Below are positions 8,916 through 16,670 of a DNA stretch of 64,000 nt, piece by piece. Location of the stretch: NCBI GenBank assembly GCA_024234735.1, contig JACKNV010000008.1, forward strand, positions 62,001-126,000. Reading direction: 5' to 3'. The notes beneath the pieces are model-generated. The model made no database searches. It was not told the origin of the DNA and worked only from the letters and a program-made list of their open reading frames with translations. Position 1 is the stretch's first letter. Every line of letters starts with the position of its first letter. The translations under genes were made by a program, and so were the position numbers. Source of the stretch: Pseudomonadales bacterium (GTDB taxonomy: Bacteria > Pseudomonadota > Gammaproteobacteria > Pseudomonadales > Halieaceae).

Positions 8916-10189
8916 TGCCCACCCGCGACGCTGCTGGCCCGTTCTGTCGCCGCCGTCTCGTCAGTGCGAGGCCGGGGCGGCTCCGGGGCAGCGGCTGCCG
9001 GCTCATCCAGGCGGTCGCTGCGCACGCGTGAGCGTATTTCCACCTCGGCGCCAGCAAAGGAGGCGTTCAGGTTGGTGAGCGACACCAGGTCGCCCTCGGC
9101 CAGCCCCGCGTCGATATAGACCCTGTCGCCCCCGGCGCGCAGCGTGCTCACCTTGCGGTTGCGCAGGCGCATGCTGTCGTCGACCACCCACACGTATTCG
9201 CCGGCGCGCAGTACGTAGCGCGGCAGAACCACCGCACCCGGGAGCTCCCTACCCTCGATATCGGCGTTCACGAAGGTGCCGATGCGCAGCGGCTCGCGGG
9301 AGGGGTCGCGCAGGGCGTAGGGGTCTTCGATACGGGCCACTGTGAACAGCACCCGGGAGCGTTCGTCGAAGACGCCCTCGGTGCGGTGCAGGCGGGCGGT
9401 CCAGTGTTTGATGTCGCCGCCGACATCGGTGTAGAGATCGATCAGCGAGCCGTCTCCGTAGCCTGTGACGCCTGGCAGTTCGAGGTACTCCAGCTTGCTT
9501 TGCGGTATCGGCAGGCGCACTTCGGCGGCCTCCACCGAAAATATCCTCGCCAGCGCGCTGCCGGCGCCCACGAACTGGCCGAGGTCGCCCTGTTTCTCGC
9601 GGATCAGCGCGTCGTAGGGGGCCCTGATCTCGGTGCGCTCCAGGTTGTCCCGGGCGGTATTGAGATCCGCCTGGGCGGCGAGCAACTGGGCGCGGGCCAG
9701 GTCCAGTTGCGGCTTGCGCAGATACAGGTCGCGGGCCTCCTCGCTGCGCTGGCTGCCCCTGGGCAGTTTCTCCCATTCCCGCAGGGCGACCTCGGCGCGG
9801 CCCTTTTCCTGCACCAGGGCGCTCTCGGCCGACTCCACCGCCGCCTCCGCGTGCAGCAGGGCGGTCTGGTAGTCGCGCGGATCGATGCGCACCAGCACAT
9901 CGCCGGCAGAGACGAACCCACCCACGTGGAAATTATCCGCCACCTCGACGATGCGGCCCTTTACTTCGGCCAGCAGGGTGGTTTCCTGCACAGGCGACAC
10001 GGTGCCCTGGGCCTGTATCTGGATACGGGGGTTGACCTTGACCACTTCCGCCACGTCCACGGTCACGGTCGCATACTCCGGCTCGGCGATCTCGGCGGAG
10101 GGTCGCTGCAGGTAGAGCAGGGCGCTCACAGCCGAGGCGCCCGCCAGCAGGACGAGGGAAATGATTGCCTGTTTTCGTATGCTTGCCAC
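8912..10189 (-). CDS. RND efflux periplasmic adaptor (membrane fusion protein)
   Basis: The 425-residue protein has an N-terminal membrane anchor (residues 7-27), a lipoyl-like half (ETTLLAEVKGRIVEVADNF), an alpha-helical hairpin (about residues 110-190, rich in Ala, Glu and Leu) and the returning lipoyl half (RTEIRAPYDALIREKQGDLG). A beta-barrel domain and an unusually Pro/Ala-rich C-terminal tail of about 30 residues follow. This is the HlyD/AcrA adaptor order. It is the first gene of the operon and couples the permease to an outer-membrane channel. Its start ATG is at 10189, 80 bases downstream of a candidate promoter. Confidence 0.9.
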   Translation of the reverse strand: MASIRKQAIISLVLLAGASAVSALLYLQRPSAEIAEPEYATVTVDVAEVVKVNPRIQIQAQGTVSPVQETTLLAEVKGRIVEVADNFHVGGFVSAGDVLVRIDPRDYQTALLHAEAAVESAESALVQEKGRAEVALREWEKLPRGSQRSEEARDLYLRKPQLDLARAQLLAAQADLNTARDNLERTEIRAPYDALIREKQGDLGQFVGAGSALARIFSVEAAEVRLPIPQSKLEYLELPGVTGYGDGSLIDLYTDVGGDIKHWTARLHRTEGVFDERSRVLFTVARIEDPYALRDPSREPLRIGTFVNADIEGRELPGAVVLPRYVLRAGEYVWVVDDSMRLRNRKVSTLRAGGDRVYIDAGLAEGDLVSLTNLNASFAGAEVEIRSRVRSDRLDEPAAAAPEPPRPRTDETAATERASSVAGGQ

Positions 10190-10268
10190 GCCGCCGCCGA
10201 TATCGATCTGCCAGGTGCCAGCGCGGGTGTGCCACTCAGCCGCGCTGGAGGGGAAAAACCAGACTCCG

Positions 10269-10277
10269 GTTATACCA
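10269..10277 (-). promoter_or_regulatory. Extended -10 promoter for the RND operon
   Basis: Reading leftward, TGGTATAAC (10277 to 10269) is an extended -10 element 80 bases upstream of the adaptor ATG. It falls just after the mscS terminator. No convincing -35 box is seen. The same 13-mer GGTTGTGGTATAA occurs around the rpsB -10 region. Confidence 0.45.
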
Positions 10278-10300
10278 CAACCAGCCGCTGCTGGACTCGC

Positions 10301-10343
10301 AAAAAACTGGCGGAAAATCCGCGCGCCGGCGGCCCGCCGCCGG
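10301..10343 (-). terminator. Rho-independent terminator after mscS
   Basis: Downstream of the mscS stop, on the minus strand, a perfect 7-bp GC stem (CCGGCGG/CCGCCGG, 10326-10343, four-base loop) is followed by a small GCGGA/TCCGC hairpin (10310-10322) and six T residues (10306-10301). This looks like an intrinsic terminator separating mscS from the RND operon. Confidence 0.6.
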
Positions 10344-10363
10344 TTGTTATGCGGCGGCTGGGT

Positions 10364-11179
10364 TTACTCGCCCTTGTCCAGGTGCACATCCATCTGCGGA
10401 TAGGGTATGGAGATACCTTCGGCATCGAAGCGCAGCTTGACCTTTTCGGTGGTGTCCCACAGCAGGGCCCAGTAGTCCTCGGCTTTGGCCCAGGGGCGCA
10501 CCAGGAAATCCACGCTGGAGTCGTTCAGCGCGCCCAGGGCAATGACCGGGGCCGGATCCTTCAGCACGCGCGGGTCCTCGTCGATGATTTCCTGCAGCAG
10601 CTGCTTGGCCTTGAGCAGGTCGTCGTTGTAGGAAATGCCGAAAACCATGTCCACCCTGCGGGTATCTCGGGCGGAAAAATTGGTGATGTTGCCGCCGATG
10701 ATGGCGCCGTTGGGCACGATCACTTCCTTGTTGTCCGGCGTGGTCAGGGTGGTGGTGAAGATGCTGATCTTGTCGATCACGCCCGTGGCCCCCCCGGCCT
10801 CCACAAAGTCGCCCTTGGTGAACGGCCGGAAGATGATCAGCATTACCCCGGAGGCGAAATTCGACAGGGAGCTTTGCAGCGACAGGCCTATGGCCAGGCC
10901 CGCGGCTCCCAGCAGGGCTATCAGGGAAGTGGTATCGATGCCCAGCTGACTCAGGGCGGCGATCACCACGAACAGCAGCAGCACCCAGCGCAGAATCGCC
11001 AGCAGGAAACCGGCGAGCATGTCGTCCATGTTGCGCGAGCGCATCAGCTTGCCGACGAAGCTCACCACCACGGAGACCACGATGCGACCGACGATGAAGA
11101 TCGCCAGGGCGAAAAACAGTTTCAGCCCCCAGGGAATGACGTAGGTCTGTAACAGGGCGGGTATATCGAGGTTTTCCAT
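10364..11179 (-). CDS. mscS: Small-conductance mechanosensitive channel MscS
   Basis: The channel opens under membrane tension to release solutes after osmotic downshock. The 271-residue protein has three N-terminal membrane helices. The pore helix GLAIGLSLQSSLSNFASGVM is rich in the Gly/Ala packing that defines MscS TM3, and is followed by the beta-domain signature FRPFTKGDFVEAGGATGVI and the EVIVPNGAIIGG motif. The length is close to E. coli MscS (286). The ATG at 11179 has an AAGGA ribosome-binding site about 9 bases upstream; the open frame extends to 11278 but runs across the promoter. It is a single-gene unit with its own promoter and terminator. Confidence 0.92.
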   Translation of the reverse strand: MENLDIPALLQTYVIPWGLKLFFALAIFIVGRIVVSVVVSFVGKLMRSRNMDDMLAGFLLAILRWVLLLFVVIAALSQLGIDTTSLIALLGAAGLAIGLSLQSSLSNFASGVMLIIFRPFTKGDFVEAGGATGVIDKISIFTTTLTTPDNKEVIVPNGAIIGGNITNFSARDTRRVDMVFGISYNDDLLKAKQLLQEIIDEDPRVLKDPAPVIALGALNDSSVDFLVRPWAKAEDYWALLWDTTEKVKLRFDAEGISIPYPQMDVHLDKGE

Positions 11180-11219
11180 GGCTGAAGTTCCTTTCCAATC
11201 CAGTTCGGCGGGAACCGCA

Positions 11220-11248
11220 ACTATAGACGTTTTGCCAGGCATTGCCAA
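11220..11248 (-). promoter_or_regulatory. Sigma-70 promoter for mscS
   Basis: On the minus strand, TTGGCA (11248-11243) and TATAGT (11225-11220) are separated by exactly 17 bp. Each differs from consensus at one position. The -10 box ends about 40 bases before the mscS ATG. This is the best two-box promoter I found in the window. Confidence 0.65.
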
Positions 11249-11307
11249 AAGAGCCGGGATTCGTTTGAAAAACCACACCTGTCCTGCTGAATGCGGCCGC
11301 CCGCGGG

Positions 11308-11316
11308 TGCTATAGT
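11308..11316 (+). promoter_or_regulatory. Extended -10 promoter for the MaoC-Nudix unit
   Basis: TGCTATAGT (11308-11316) is an extended -10 element lying 28 bases upstream of the MaoC ATG. It is back-to-back with the mscS promoter. There is no clear -35 box. Confidence 0.45.
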
Positions 11317-11344
11317 CACTTTTTTACGATTGCAGAGCGAAGCG

Positions 11345-11800
11345 ATGACGACAGTATTCAAGCACCCCGATGAACTGCTGGCGGCGACCGGCCGCCACCT
11401 GGGTTATAGCCAGTGGTTGCAGATAGACCAGCAGCGGATCGACCAGTTCGCGGAGGCCACCGGGGATCGCCAGTGGATACACGTCGATCCCGAGCGCGCC
11501 GCCGCCGGCCCCTTCGGCAAGACCATCGCCCACGGCTACCTGACCCTGTCCCTGGCCAACCTGTTCCTGCCCGAGATCATGCGGGTCGAGAACGTGTCCA
11601 TGGGGGTCAATTACGGCTGTGAAAAGGTGCGCTTTCCGGCACCGGTGCCGGTGGGCAGCCGGGTGCGCGGGGGCGGGGAGATCATCAGCGCCGAGACGGT
11701 CAAGGGCGGGGTGCAGGTGGTGGTGCGCATGACCATCGAGATCGAGGGCGGGTCGCGGCCAGCCTGTGTCATCGATACCATCAGCCGTTTCTTTGCCTGA
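11345..11800 (+). CDS. MaoC-like hot-dog fold enoyl-CoA hydratase
   Basis: The 151-residue protein is a single hot-dog domain of the MaoC/(R)-hydratase group, which hydrates enoyl-CoA thioesters in the cytoplasm. The catalytic D-x4-H motif is visible in GDRQWIHVDPERA, followed by the FGKTIAHGYLTLSL helix typical of the family. The C-terminal half (VNYGCEKVRFPAPVPVGSRVR) also matches. The next gene, a Nudix hydrolase that may act on CoA compounds, starts on its last base (TGATG), suggesting a shared acyl-CoA theme. The substrate is unknown. Confidence 0.87.
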   Translation: MTTVFKHPDELLAATGRHLGYSQWLQIDQQRIDQFAEATGDRQWIHVDPERAAAGPFGKTIAHGYLTLSLANLFLPEIMRVENVSMGVNYGCEKVRFPAPVPVGSRVRGGGEIISAETVKGGVQVVVRMTIEIEGGSRPACVIDTISRFFA

Positions 11801-12492
11801 TGCTGGAACTGAGCGAGCAGGCGGCGACCGCGCACCCGGCGGCGACGGTGGTGCTGGTGCGCGATGGCGACGAGGGGCTGGAGGTCTTGCTGGTGCAGCG
11901 CAACAAGGCGCTGGCGCACATGGGGGGCATGTGGGTATTCCCCGGGGGCAGGGTGGATGCCGTGGATCGCGGCCCGCAGGCGGATGCCTACCAGGCGGCC
12001 CTGAACGCCGCCATCCGGGAGACGCGCGAGGAGACCGGGCTGGCGCTGGCGGAACAGCAGCTGAGCTACCTGTCCCACTGGGTGACGCCCGAGGGCGTCA
12101 GGCGCCGCTTCGACACCTGGTTCTTCCTGGCGGTGCTGGACGACGACCAGGACGTGATCGTGGACGGCGGGGAAATCGCCGATCACCGCTGGGTCCGGCC
12201 CGCGGTGGCGCTCGCCGAGCTGGCCGATCCGGCGCACCCGTTCCGCCTGATGCCGCCCACCTATGTCAGCATGGTGGAGCTGGCGGATTGCTGCGACTGC
12301 GGCGCCGCCCTGGCCCGGGTGGGGGCGCGTGAGGCACCGCGATTTGCGCCGCGTATGGTGTTCGTACCGGACGGCATCTGCTTCCTCTACGAGGGGGACG
12401 CCGGTTACGATTCCCTGGAACTGGAGGTCGCCGGTGCACGCCACCGCACCTATATGGTGGATGGCCGCCTTGAGTATGTGCGCGAAAACTGA
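11800..12492 (+). CDS. Nudix hydrolase, NUDT19/CoA-hydrolase-like
   Basis: The 230-residue protein has a Nudix box ending in RETREETGL (residues 73-81), with an upstream FPGG at 47-50. The spacing between the Gly region and the REx2EE core is longer than the usual 23-residue box, as in the NUDT19 group, some of whose members split CoA or acyl-CoA. The C-terminal 100 residues also resemble that group by position. It would hydrolyse a nucleoside diphosphate-linked substrate in the cytoplasm. It overlaps the MaoC gene by one base. Assigning CoA as substrate is inference. Confidence 0.78.
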   Translation: MLELSEQAATAHPAATVVLVRDGDEGLEVLLVQRNKALAHMGGMWVFPGGRVDAVDRGPQADAYQAALNAAIRETREETGLALAEQQLSYLSHWVTPEGVRRRFDTWFFLAVLDDDQDVIVDGGEIADHRWVRPAVALAELADPAHPFRLMPPTYVSMVELADCCDCGAALARVGAREAPRFAPRMVFVPDGICFLYEGDAGYDSLELEVAGARHRTYMVDGRLEYVREN

Positions 12493-12531
12493 GCCCGCCC
12501 GGGCGCGGCGACGCCTGCCGCGGAGGCCCGC

Positions 12532-14037
12532 ATGAAGCGGCGCCAGCTGCTGGCCGGACTGGGCGCGGCCGGTGCCGCCGGCCTGGTGGGTGGCGCGCGG
12601 GCGCAGCCCGGGGCCCGGGTCGGGGCCTGGGATATGACCACCGATGTGCTGGTGGTGGGGTCGGGCTCGGCCGGTGCCAGCGCCGCCATCGAGGCCAGCC
12701 GCGCCGGCGCCGCGGTGCTGGTGATCGAGTCGCTGCCGCGGTTCGGCGGTTCCTCGGCGATGTCCGCCGGGGTGGTGTACGCCGGTGGCGGCACCGCCCT
12801 GCAGCAGGCCCTGGGAGTGACCGACTCCGTCGCCGCCATGGCCGCTTTCATCACCGGAATGAGTGGTCCGCAGCCGCCGCTGGAGAAGATCCAGCTCTAC
12901 TGTGAGGAGAGCGCGGCGCATTTCGACTGGCTGGTAGCCCAGGGTGTGCGTTACGGCGACAGGCTCTACACCGGCATGACAGTACCCATGGACGGCGAAT
13001 CACTGTATTTTTCCGGCGCCGAGCGGGCCTGGCCGGCGCGGGAGCTGGCGCCGCCGGCCCCCCGGGGACACGTCCCCCTGGCGGCCAACATGACCGGCGG
13101 GCGGGCCTTGATGGAGGCGCTGCTGGCGCGTGTCAGGGAGCTGGGTGTCTCGCTGCTCTCGGGGGTAGCCGCGCAGCGCCTGGTGGTGGCCAGCGACGGC
13201 CGCGTGCTGGGCATGGAGGTGAGCATGGGCGGGGAGCGCAAGACCGTGCGCGCGCGCCGCGGGGTCGTGCTGGCCAGCGGCGGCTTCATCCACAATCGGG
13301 AGATGGTGAGCCTGTACGCGCCACACCTTTACCAGTGCTCGGTTCCGTGGGGCAATATCGGTGACCAGGGGGTGGGTATCAACATCGGGATCGGGGCGGG
13401 AGCGGCCGCCCTGCGGATGCACCAGGGCTTCGCCATCGTGCCGCTGTATCCGCCTGAATCCGTGCTGTCGGGCATCGTGGTCAATGCTGCGGGGCAGCGT
13501 TTCGTGCCCGAGGATACCTATTACGGCGTGCTCGGTGACGCCATCGCCTACCACCAGCAGGGTCGTGCCTGGCTGATCACCGACAGCGGCAGCCACCTGC
13601 CGCCGCAACAGGATAATTTTCCCCAGGTGGCGCAGGCGAATACCGTAGGCGACCTGGCCGAGCAGTTGCAATTTCCCCGCGGCGCCCTGCAGCAGACGGT
13701 GGCGTATTACAATCGCAATGCCGGTAACGGCGAGGACCCCCAGTTTCACAAGAGCGCGGCGTTCCTGCGCCCCCTGCAGGGTCCCCCCTACCGCGCCTGG
13801 GATCTGTCGGTGGAGCGCGCCTTCGTGCCCGCCCACACATTCGGCGGCCTGCATACCACGGTGGACGGGCAGGTACTGGACGGTTTCGGGGACGCTATTC
13901 CCGGCCTCTATGCCGCCGGTCGCACCGCCTCGGGGCTGCCCGCCGCACCCTATATCGCCAGTGGCCTGTCGGTGGGGGACTGCACCTTCTTCGGGCGCAG
14001 GGCGGGGCTGGCGGCGGCCAACAGGAGCGTGACGTGA
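12532..14037 (+). CDS. Tat-exported FAD-dependent oxidoreductase (fumarate reductase/ketosteroid dehydrogenase-like)
   Basis: The 501-residue flavoprotein begins with a twin-arginine leader (MKRRQLLAGLGAAGAAGL, cleavage near ARA-QP), so it is probably folded with FAD and exported. The dinucleotide fold is DVLVVGSGSAGASAAIEASRAG, with IE at the ribose-binding end. TMSxGVVYAGGGT-like and GGFIHNREM segments and the C-terminal GLYAAGRTASGLPAAPYIAS loop match the FAD_binding_2 superfamily that includes fumarate reductases and 3-ketosteroid dehydrogenases. The next gene is a periplasmic cytochrome c overlapping by four bases, the likely electron partner. I cannot name the substrate. Confidence 0.85.
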   Translation: MKRRQLLAGLGAAGAAGLVGGARAQPGARVGAWDMTTDVLVVGSGSAGASAAIEASRAGAAVLVIESLPRFGGSSAMSAGVVYAGGGTALQQALGVTDSVAAMAAFITGMSGPQPPLEKIQLYCEESAAHFDWLVAQGVRYGDRLYTGMTVPMDGESLYFSGAERAWPARELAPPAPRGHVPLAANMTGGRALMEALLARVRELGVSLLSGVAAQRLVVASDGRVLGMEVSMGGERKTVRARRGVVLASGGFIHNREMVSLYAPHLYQCSVPWGNIGDQGVGINIGIGAGAAALRMHQGFAIVPLYPPESVLSGIVVNAAGQRFVPEDTYYGVLGDAIAYHQQGRAWLITDSGSHLPPQQDNFPQVAQANTVGDLAEQLQFPRGALQQTVAYYNRNAGNGEDPQFHKSAAFLRPLQGPPYRAWDLSVERAFVPAHTFGGLHTTVDGQVLDGFGDAIPGLYAAGRTASGLPAAPYIASGLSVGDCTFFGRRAGLAAANRSVT

Positions 14038-14453
14038 GGCGCGTCACCCTTGGCGTCCTGCTGGTGCTGCTTGCCGGCACGGCCGGCGCGCAGACCACCG
14101 CCGGAGCGCCTGTCCCCTTCATCGGTGGCGACCCTGAGCGGGGGCGCCTGGTGTTTGCCACCTGTCGCACCTGCCACTACACCGATCCGCGCCAGGGGCA
14201 CGGCAACGGCCCCAACCTGCACCGCATTTTCGGCAAGGTCGCCGGCCAGCAGCCGGGCTTCGACTACTACTCCGCGCCGCTGCGGGCAGCCGGTTTCGTG
14301 TGGACGCCGCAGGCGCTGTACACCTGGTTGGAAAACCCCATGCAGGCCACCCCGGGCACCACCATGATGAGCTACGGGGTGCCGGACCCGGGTGACCGCG
14401 CCGATCTCATCGCCTACCTGCAGCAGGTCTCGGTGTTGGAATTTGAAGAATAG
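14034..14453 (+). CDS. Periplasmic class I cytochrome c
   Basis: The 139-residue protein has a cleavable signal (MRRVTLGVLLVLLAGTAGAQ). A single haem-binding site C44-R-T-C47-H48 lies in LVFATCRTCHYTD, and a late Met pair (residues 111-112, in TTMMSYGVPD) supplies the probable sixth haem ligand. It is a small class I cytochrome c that carries single electrons in the periplasm. The start is the GTG at 14034, whose GTGA overlaps the stop of the FAD oxidoreductase. The coupling suggests the cytochrome accepts electrons from that flavoenzyme or donates them to it. Confidence 0.88.
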   Translation: MRRVTLGVLLVLLAGTAGAQTTAGAPVPFIGGDPERGRLVFATCRTCHYTDPRQGHGNGPNLHRIFGKVAGQQPGFDYYSAPLRAAGFVWTPQALYTWLENPMQATPGTTMMSYGVPDPGDRADLIAYLQQVSVLEFEE

Positions 14454-14487
14454 CTTGTTGCCCAGGCTGTATCGGTGAGTGTTGGTC

Positions 14488-14626
14488 GGCGCCAAACCAA
14501 GGGTGGCCGGACGGGACTCGCCGTAAACCCGTCCATGGGGGCTCGTATCGCGCATCCATGCGCTCAACGGTCCCTTCCAGCCACCCTTGATTTAACGCCT
14601 TTGCACTGCTCTTGGGGTTTGGCGCC
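14488..14626. repeat. Nested palindromic (REP-like) intergenic element
   Basis: This gene-free element lies between convergent stops. GGCGCCAAACC (14488-14498) pairs with GGTTTGGCGCC (14616-14626), AAGGGTGGC (14499-14507) with GCCACCCTT (14580-14588), and GGGAC (14513-14517) with GTCCC (14570-14574). Inside lie two smaller palindromes built on a CCAT core: CCCGTCCATGGG (14528-14539) and GCGCATCCATGCGC (14550-14563). The layered symmetry is that of a repetitive extragenic palindrome or small non-autonomous element. Only one copy was noticed in the window, so its repeated nature is inferred. Confidence 0.6.
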
Positions 14627-14662
14627 GGTCGTTCAGGCAAGGCAAGTTCCGTTAATTTATAT

Positions 14663-15850
14663 CTATTTTTTCACAATCACCGAACTGCCGTGCCCGAACA
14701 GGCCCTGGTTGGCGGTGATGCCCACTTTGGCATCCTTGACCTGGCGGTCGCCCGCCTCGCCGCGCAACTGCCAGGTGAGTTCACAGACCTGGGCGATCGC
14801 CTGGGCGGGTACCGCCTCGCCGAAACAGGCCAGGCCGCCGGAGACATTGACCGGGATCCTGCCCCCCAGGGCCGTATCGCCCTGCCGCAACAGGGCGGCG
14901 GCGCCGCCGCGGGGCGCCAGGCCCAGGTCTTCGATCCAGTCCAGTTCCAGGGCGGTGGAGAGATCGTATACCTCGGCCAGGCTCACGTCTTCCGGGCCAA
15001 TGCCGGCTTCCTCGTAGGCTTTTACCGGTATCGAAGCGCGATAGGCGTGCGCCTCCACTCCCGCCGCCGCCGCGGAGTCGGTGGCAATATCGGGCATCTC
15101 CACCACCCCGCTGGCGAACGTGGGGGTGACCGTGGAGATGGCGGCGACCCGCGGCGCATCCCCCTTGCCGATGCGGCGGGCGTATTCCAGGCTGGACACG
15201 ATCAGCGCCGCGCCCCCGTCGCTGGTGGCGCAGATGTCCATCAGGCGCAGGGGGTCCGCGACCATGGCGGAGGCGGCCACATCCTCGGCGGTGAAACATT
15301 TCCGGTAGCGGGCCCGCGGATTCATGGCGCCGACCCGGGAGTTCTTGACCTTGACCGCGGCGAAATCCGCCAGGGTGTCGCCGTACAGGTCCATCCTGCG
15401 GCGCGCGTACAGCGCGAAGTAGGTGGGATTGGTAATGCCCAGGTAAAACCGTACCCAGTCCGGGTCCTCGGGGCGGTAGCCTCCCGCGGGCGCCAGAAAG
15501 CCCTTGGGGGTGGTGTCGGCGCCGATCACCAGCGCCACTTCGCACTCGCCCGCCAGAATCTTGTTGCGCGCCGCCGCCAGTGCCTGGGAGCCGGAGGCGC
15601 AGGCGGCGTAGGAGGTGTTGACCTCGGCGCCCTGCCAGCCCAGGGCCTGGGCGAAGGTAGCCCCGGCGACGTAACCGGGATAGCCGCAGCGCACGGTGGC
15701 GCCGCCGGAGACGAAGCGCACGTCCTGCCAGGGGATACCCGCGTCGGCGAGCGCCTCCCGCGCTGCCGCCACCCCGTACTGGACGAAGTTGTGGCCCCAC
15801 TTGCCCCAGGGGTGCATGCCGGCACCGATGATGGCGATATCGTTGGCCAT
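14663..15850 (-). CDS. Thiolase-like protein (SCP2/lipid-transfer thiolase family)
   Basis: The 395-residue protein has the thiolase fold, with the nucleophile region SYAACASGSQALAAARN (Cys84) and the C-terminal GITANQGLFGHGSSVIVKK. The usual second catalytic Cys-Gly-Gly segment is absent. That combination marks the non-canonical SCP2/Ltp-type thiolases used in sterol, steroid or acyl-CoA chain shortening and retro-aldol cleavage. A DUF35 zinc-ribbon protein is encoded four bases upstream, the standard partner of such thiolases, so the two probably form one complex. The gene reads away from the TonB-dependent receptor. The substrate is unproven. Confidence 0.85.
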   Translation of the reverse strand: MANDIAIIGAGMHPWGKWGHNFVQYGVAAAREALADAGIPWQDVRFVSGGATVRCGYPGYVAGATFAQALGWQGAEVNTSYAACASGSQALAAARNKILAGECEVALVIGADTTPKGFLAPAGGYRPEDPDWVRFYLGITNPTYFALYARRRMDLYGDTLADFAAVKVKNSRVGAMNPRARYRKCFTAEDVAASAMVADPLRLMDICATSDGGAALIVSSLEYARRIGKGDAPRVAAISTVTPTFASGVVEMPDIATDSAAAAGVEAHAYRASIPVKAYEEAGIGPEDVSLAEVYDLSTALELDWIEDLGLAPRGGAAALLRQGDTALGGRIPVNVSGGLACFGEAVPAQAIAQVCELTWQLRGEAGDRQVKDAKVGITANQGLFGHGSSVIVKK

Positions 15851-15854
15851 GGTG

Positions 15855-16313
15855 TTACGCCCCCGCCTGGGCAGTGGCGTCCGCCGGGAGCGGCCGCCAT
15901 TTCCAGGTCACCTTGATGTCGTCGTCGGTCTCGTGCAGCGGTTCCAGCACCAGTTCCACGGGCATGCCCACTTTCAGGTCTTCGACGCCGACGCCTGTCA
16001 CCACCTGGCCCAGCACCACCATCTCCTCGCGCTCCAGCTGTACCGCGGCGATCGCGTAGGGCTCGAAGGGATCGGCCGCGACGAAGGGGGCCGGTGGCTG
16101 GTAACAGGCATTGGTGTAGCTCCAGATGTGGCCGGTGCGGCTCAGTTCGACCTCGCGAAAATCAGTACTGTCACAAGCCGGGTTGCGGCAATACTGCGCC
16201 TGACTGGGGAAGAAATAGGTGCCGCAGTGCGTGCACTGGCTGCCTATCAGGTGTGGTTTACTGGCCATGGTGTGCCAGCCTTCTATGGCCGCGGCCAGGG
16301 GTTTGTCACTCAT
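15855..16313 (-). CDS. DUF35 zinc-ribbon/OB-fold protein, thiolase partner
   Basis: The 152-residue protein has an N-terminal zinc ribbon with four cysteines (CTHC and CRNPAC, about residues 27-46) and a C-terminal OB-fold ending in VTWKWRPLP. This is the DUF35 (Zn-ribbon plus OB-fold) family, whose members bind acyl-CoA and assemble with thiolase-like subunits, for example in steroid side-chain degradation. It is the first gene of a two-gene unit, with only four bases to the thiolase start, so expression is surely joint. A plausible extended -10 (TGGCATAGT, minus strand, 16430-16422) lies about 110 bases upstream. Confidence 0.87.
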   Translation of the reverse strand: MSDKPLAAAIEGWHTMASKPHLIGSQCTHCGTYFFPSQAQYCRNPACDSTDFREVELSRTGHIWSYTNACYQPPAPFVAADPFEPYAIAAVQLEREEMVVLGQVVTGVGVEDLKVGMPVELVLEPLHETDDDIKVTWKWRPLPADATAQAGA

Positions 16314-16670
16314 GTCGTTCTCCGCGCTGAAGCGGGCGACAGGGTACTACCGGCCGCGGTATGCGGGCAAGGAAAGCGCGGAGCGACCGGAAGGAGGCCC
16401 CCAGCGAGCCACTCGGGGTTTACTATGCCAGACCTGTGAGCGTCCGTTGCTGTGTAATCGGGCACGGTCGCCGCCGAACGCTGCGGCGCGCAGGGCGCAC
16501 GGGAAGCGGCCAGTGCGGGTGCTGCGACGAATCGCCAGCGCCGGGCGGGCTGCCCGCGACGGGCTATTGTCTCGGGGCGGGTCCTGGTGCATATTGGCGC
16601 CTATAACAAAAGACTTCGCTCTTACAGAATCAATATAAACGTGCTGCGCGCGTTGCTTCGGGGGAACATC
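16314..16670. promoter_or_regulatory. 357-bp divergent gap between DUF35 and the TonB receptor
   Basis: I see no gene here. It must hold promoters for both directions. For the plus strand a weak pair TTGTCT (16567-16572) and CATATT (16590-16595) is spaced by 17 bp, and AT-rich stretches (TATAAC near 16612, TATAAA near 16635) are other -10 candidates. For the minus strand TGGCATAGT (16430-16422) is an extended -10. None is compelling. No riboswitch or Fur-box-like palindrome was recognised. Confidence 0.4.

Noticed and set aside
7446..9119. Long plus-strand frame opposite the RND genes
   Set aside because: Antisense to the efflux permease and adaptor; His/Gln/Gly-rich with no motif.
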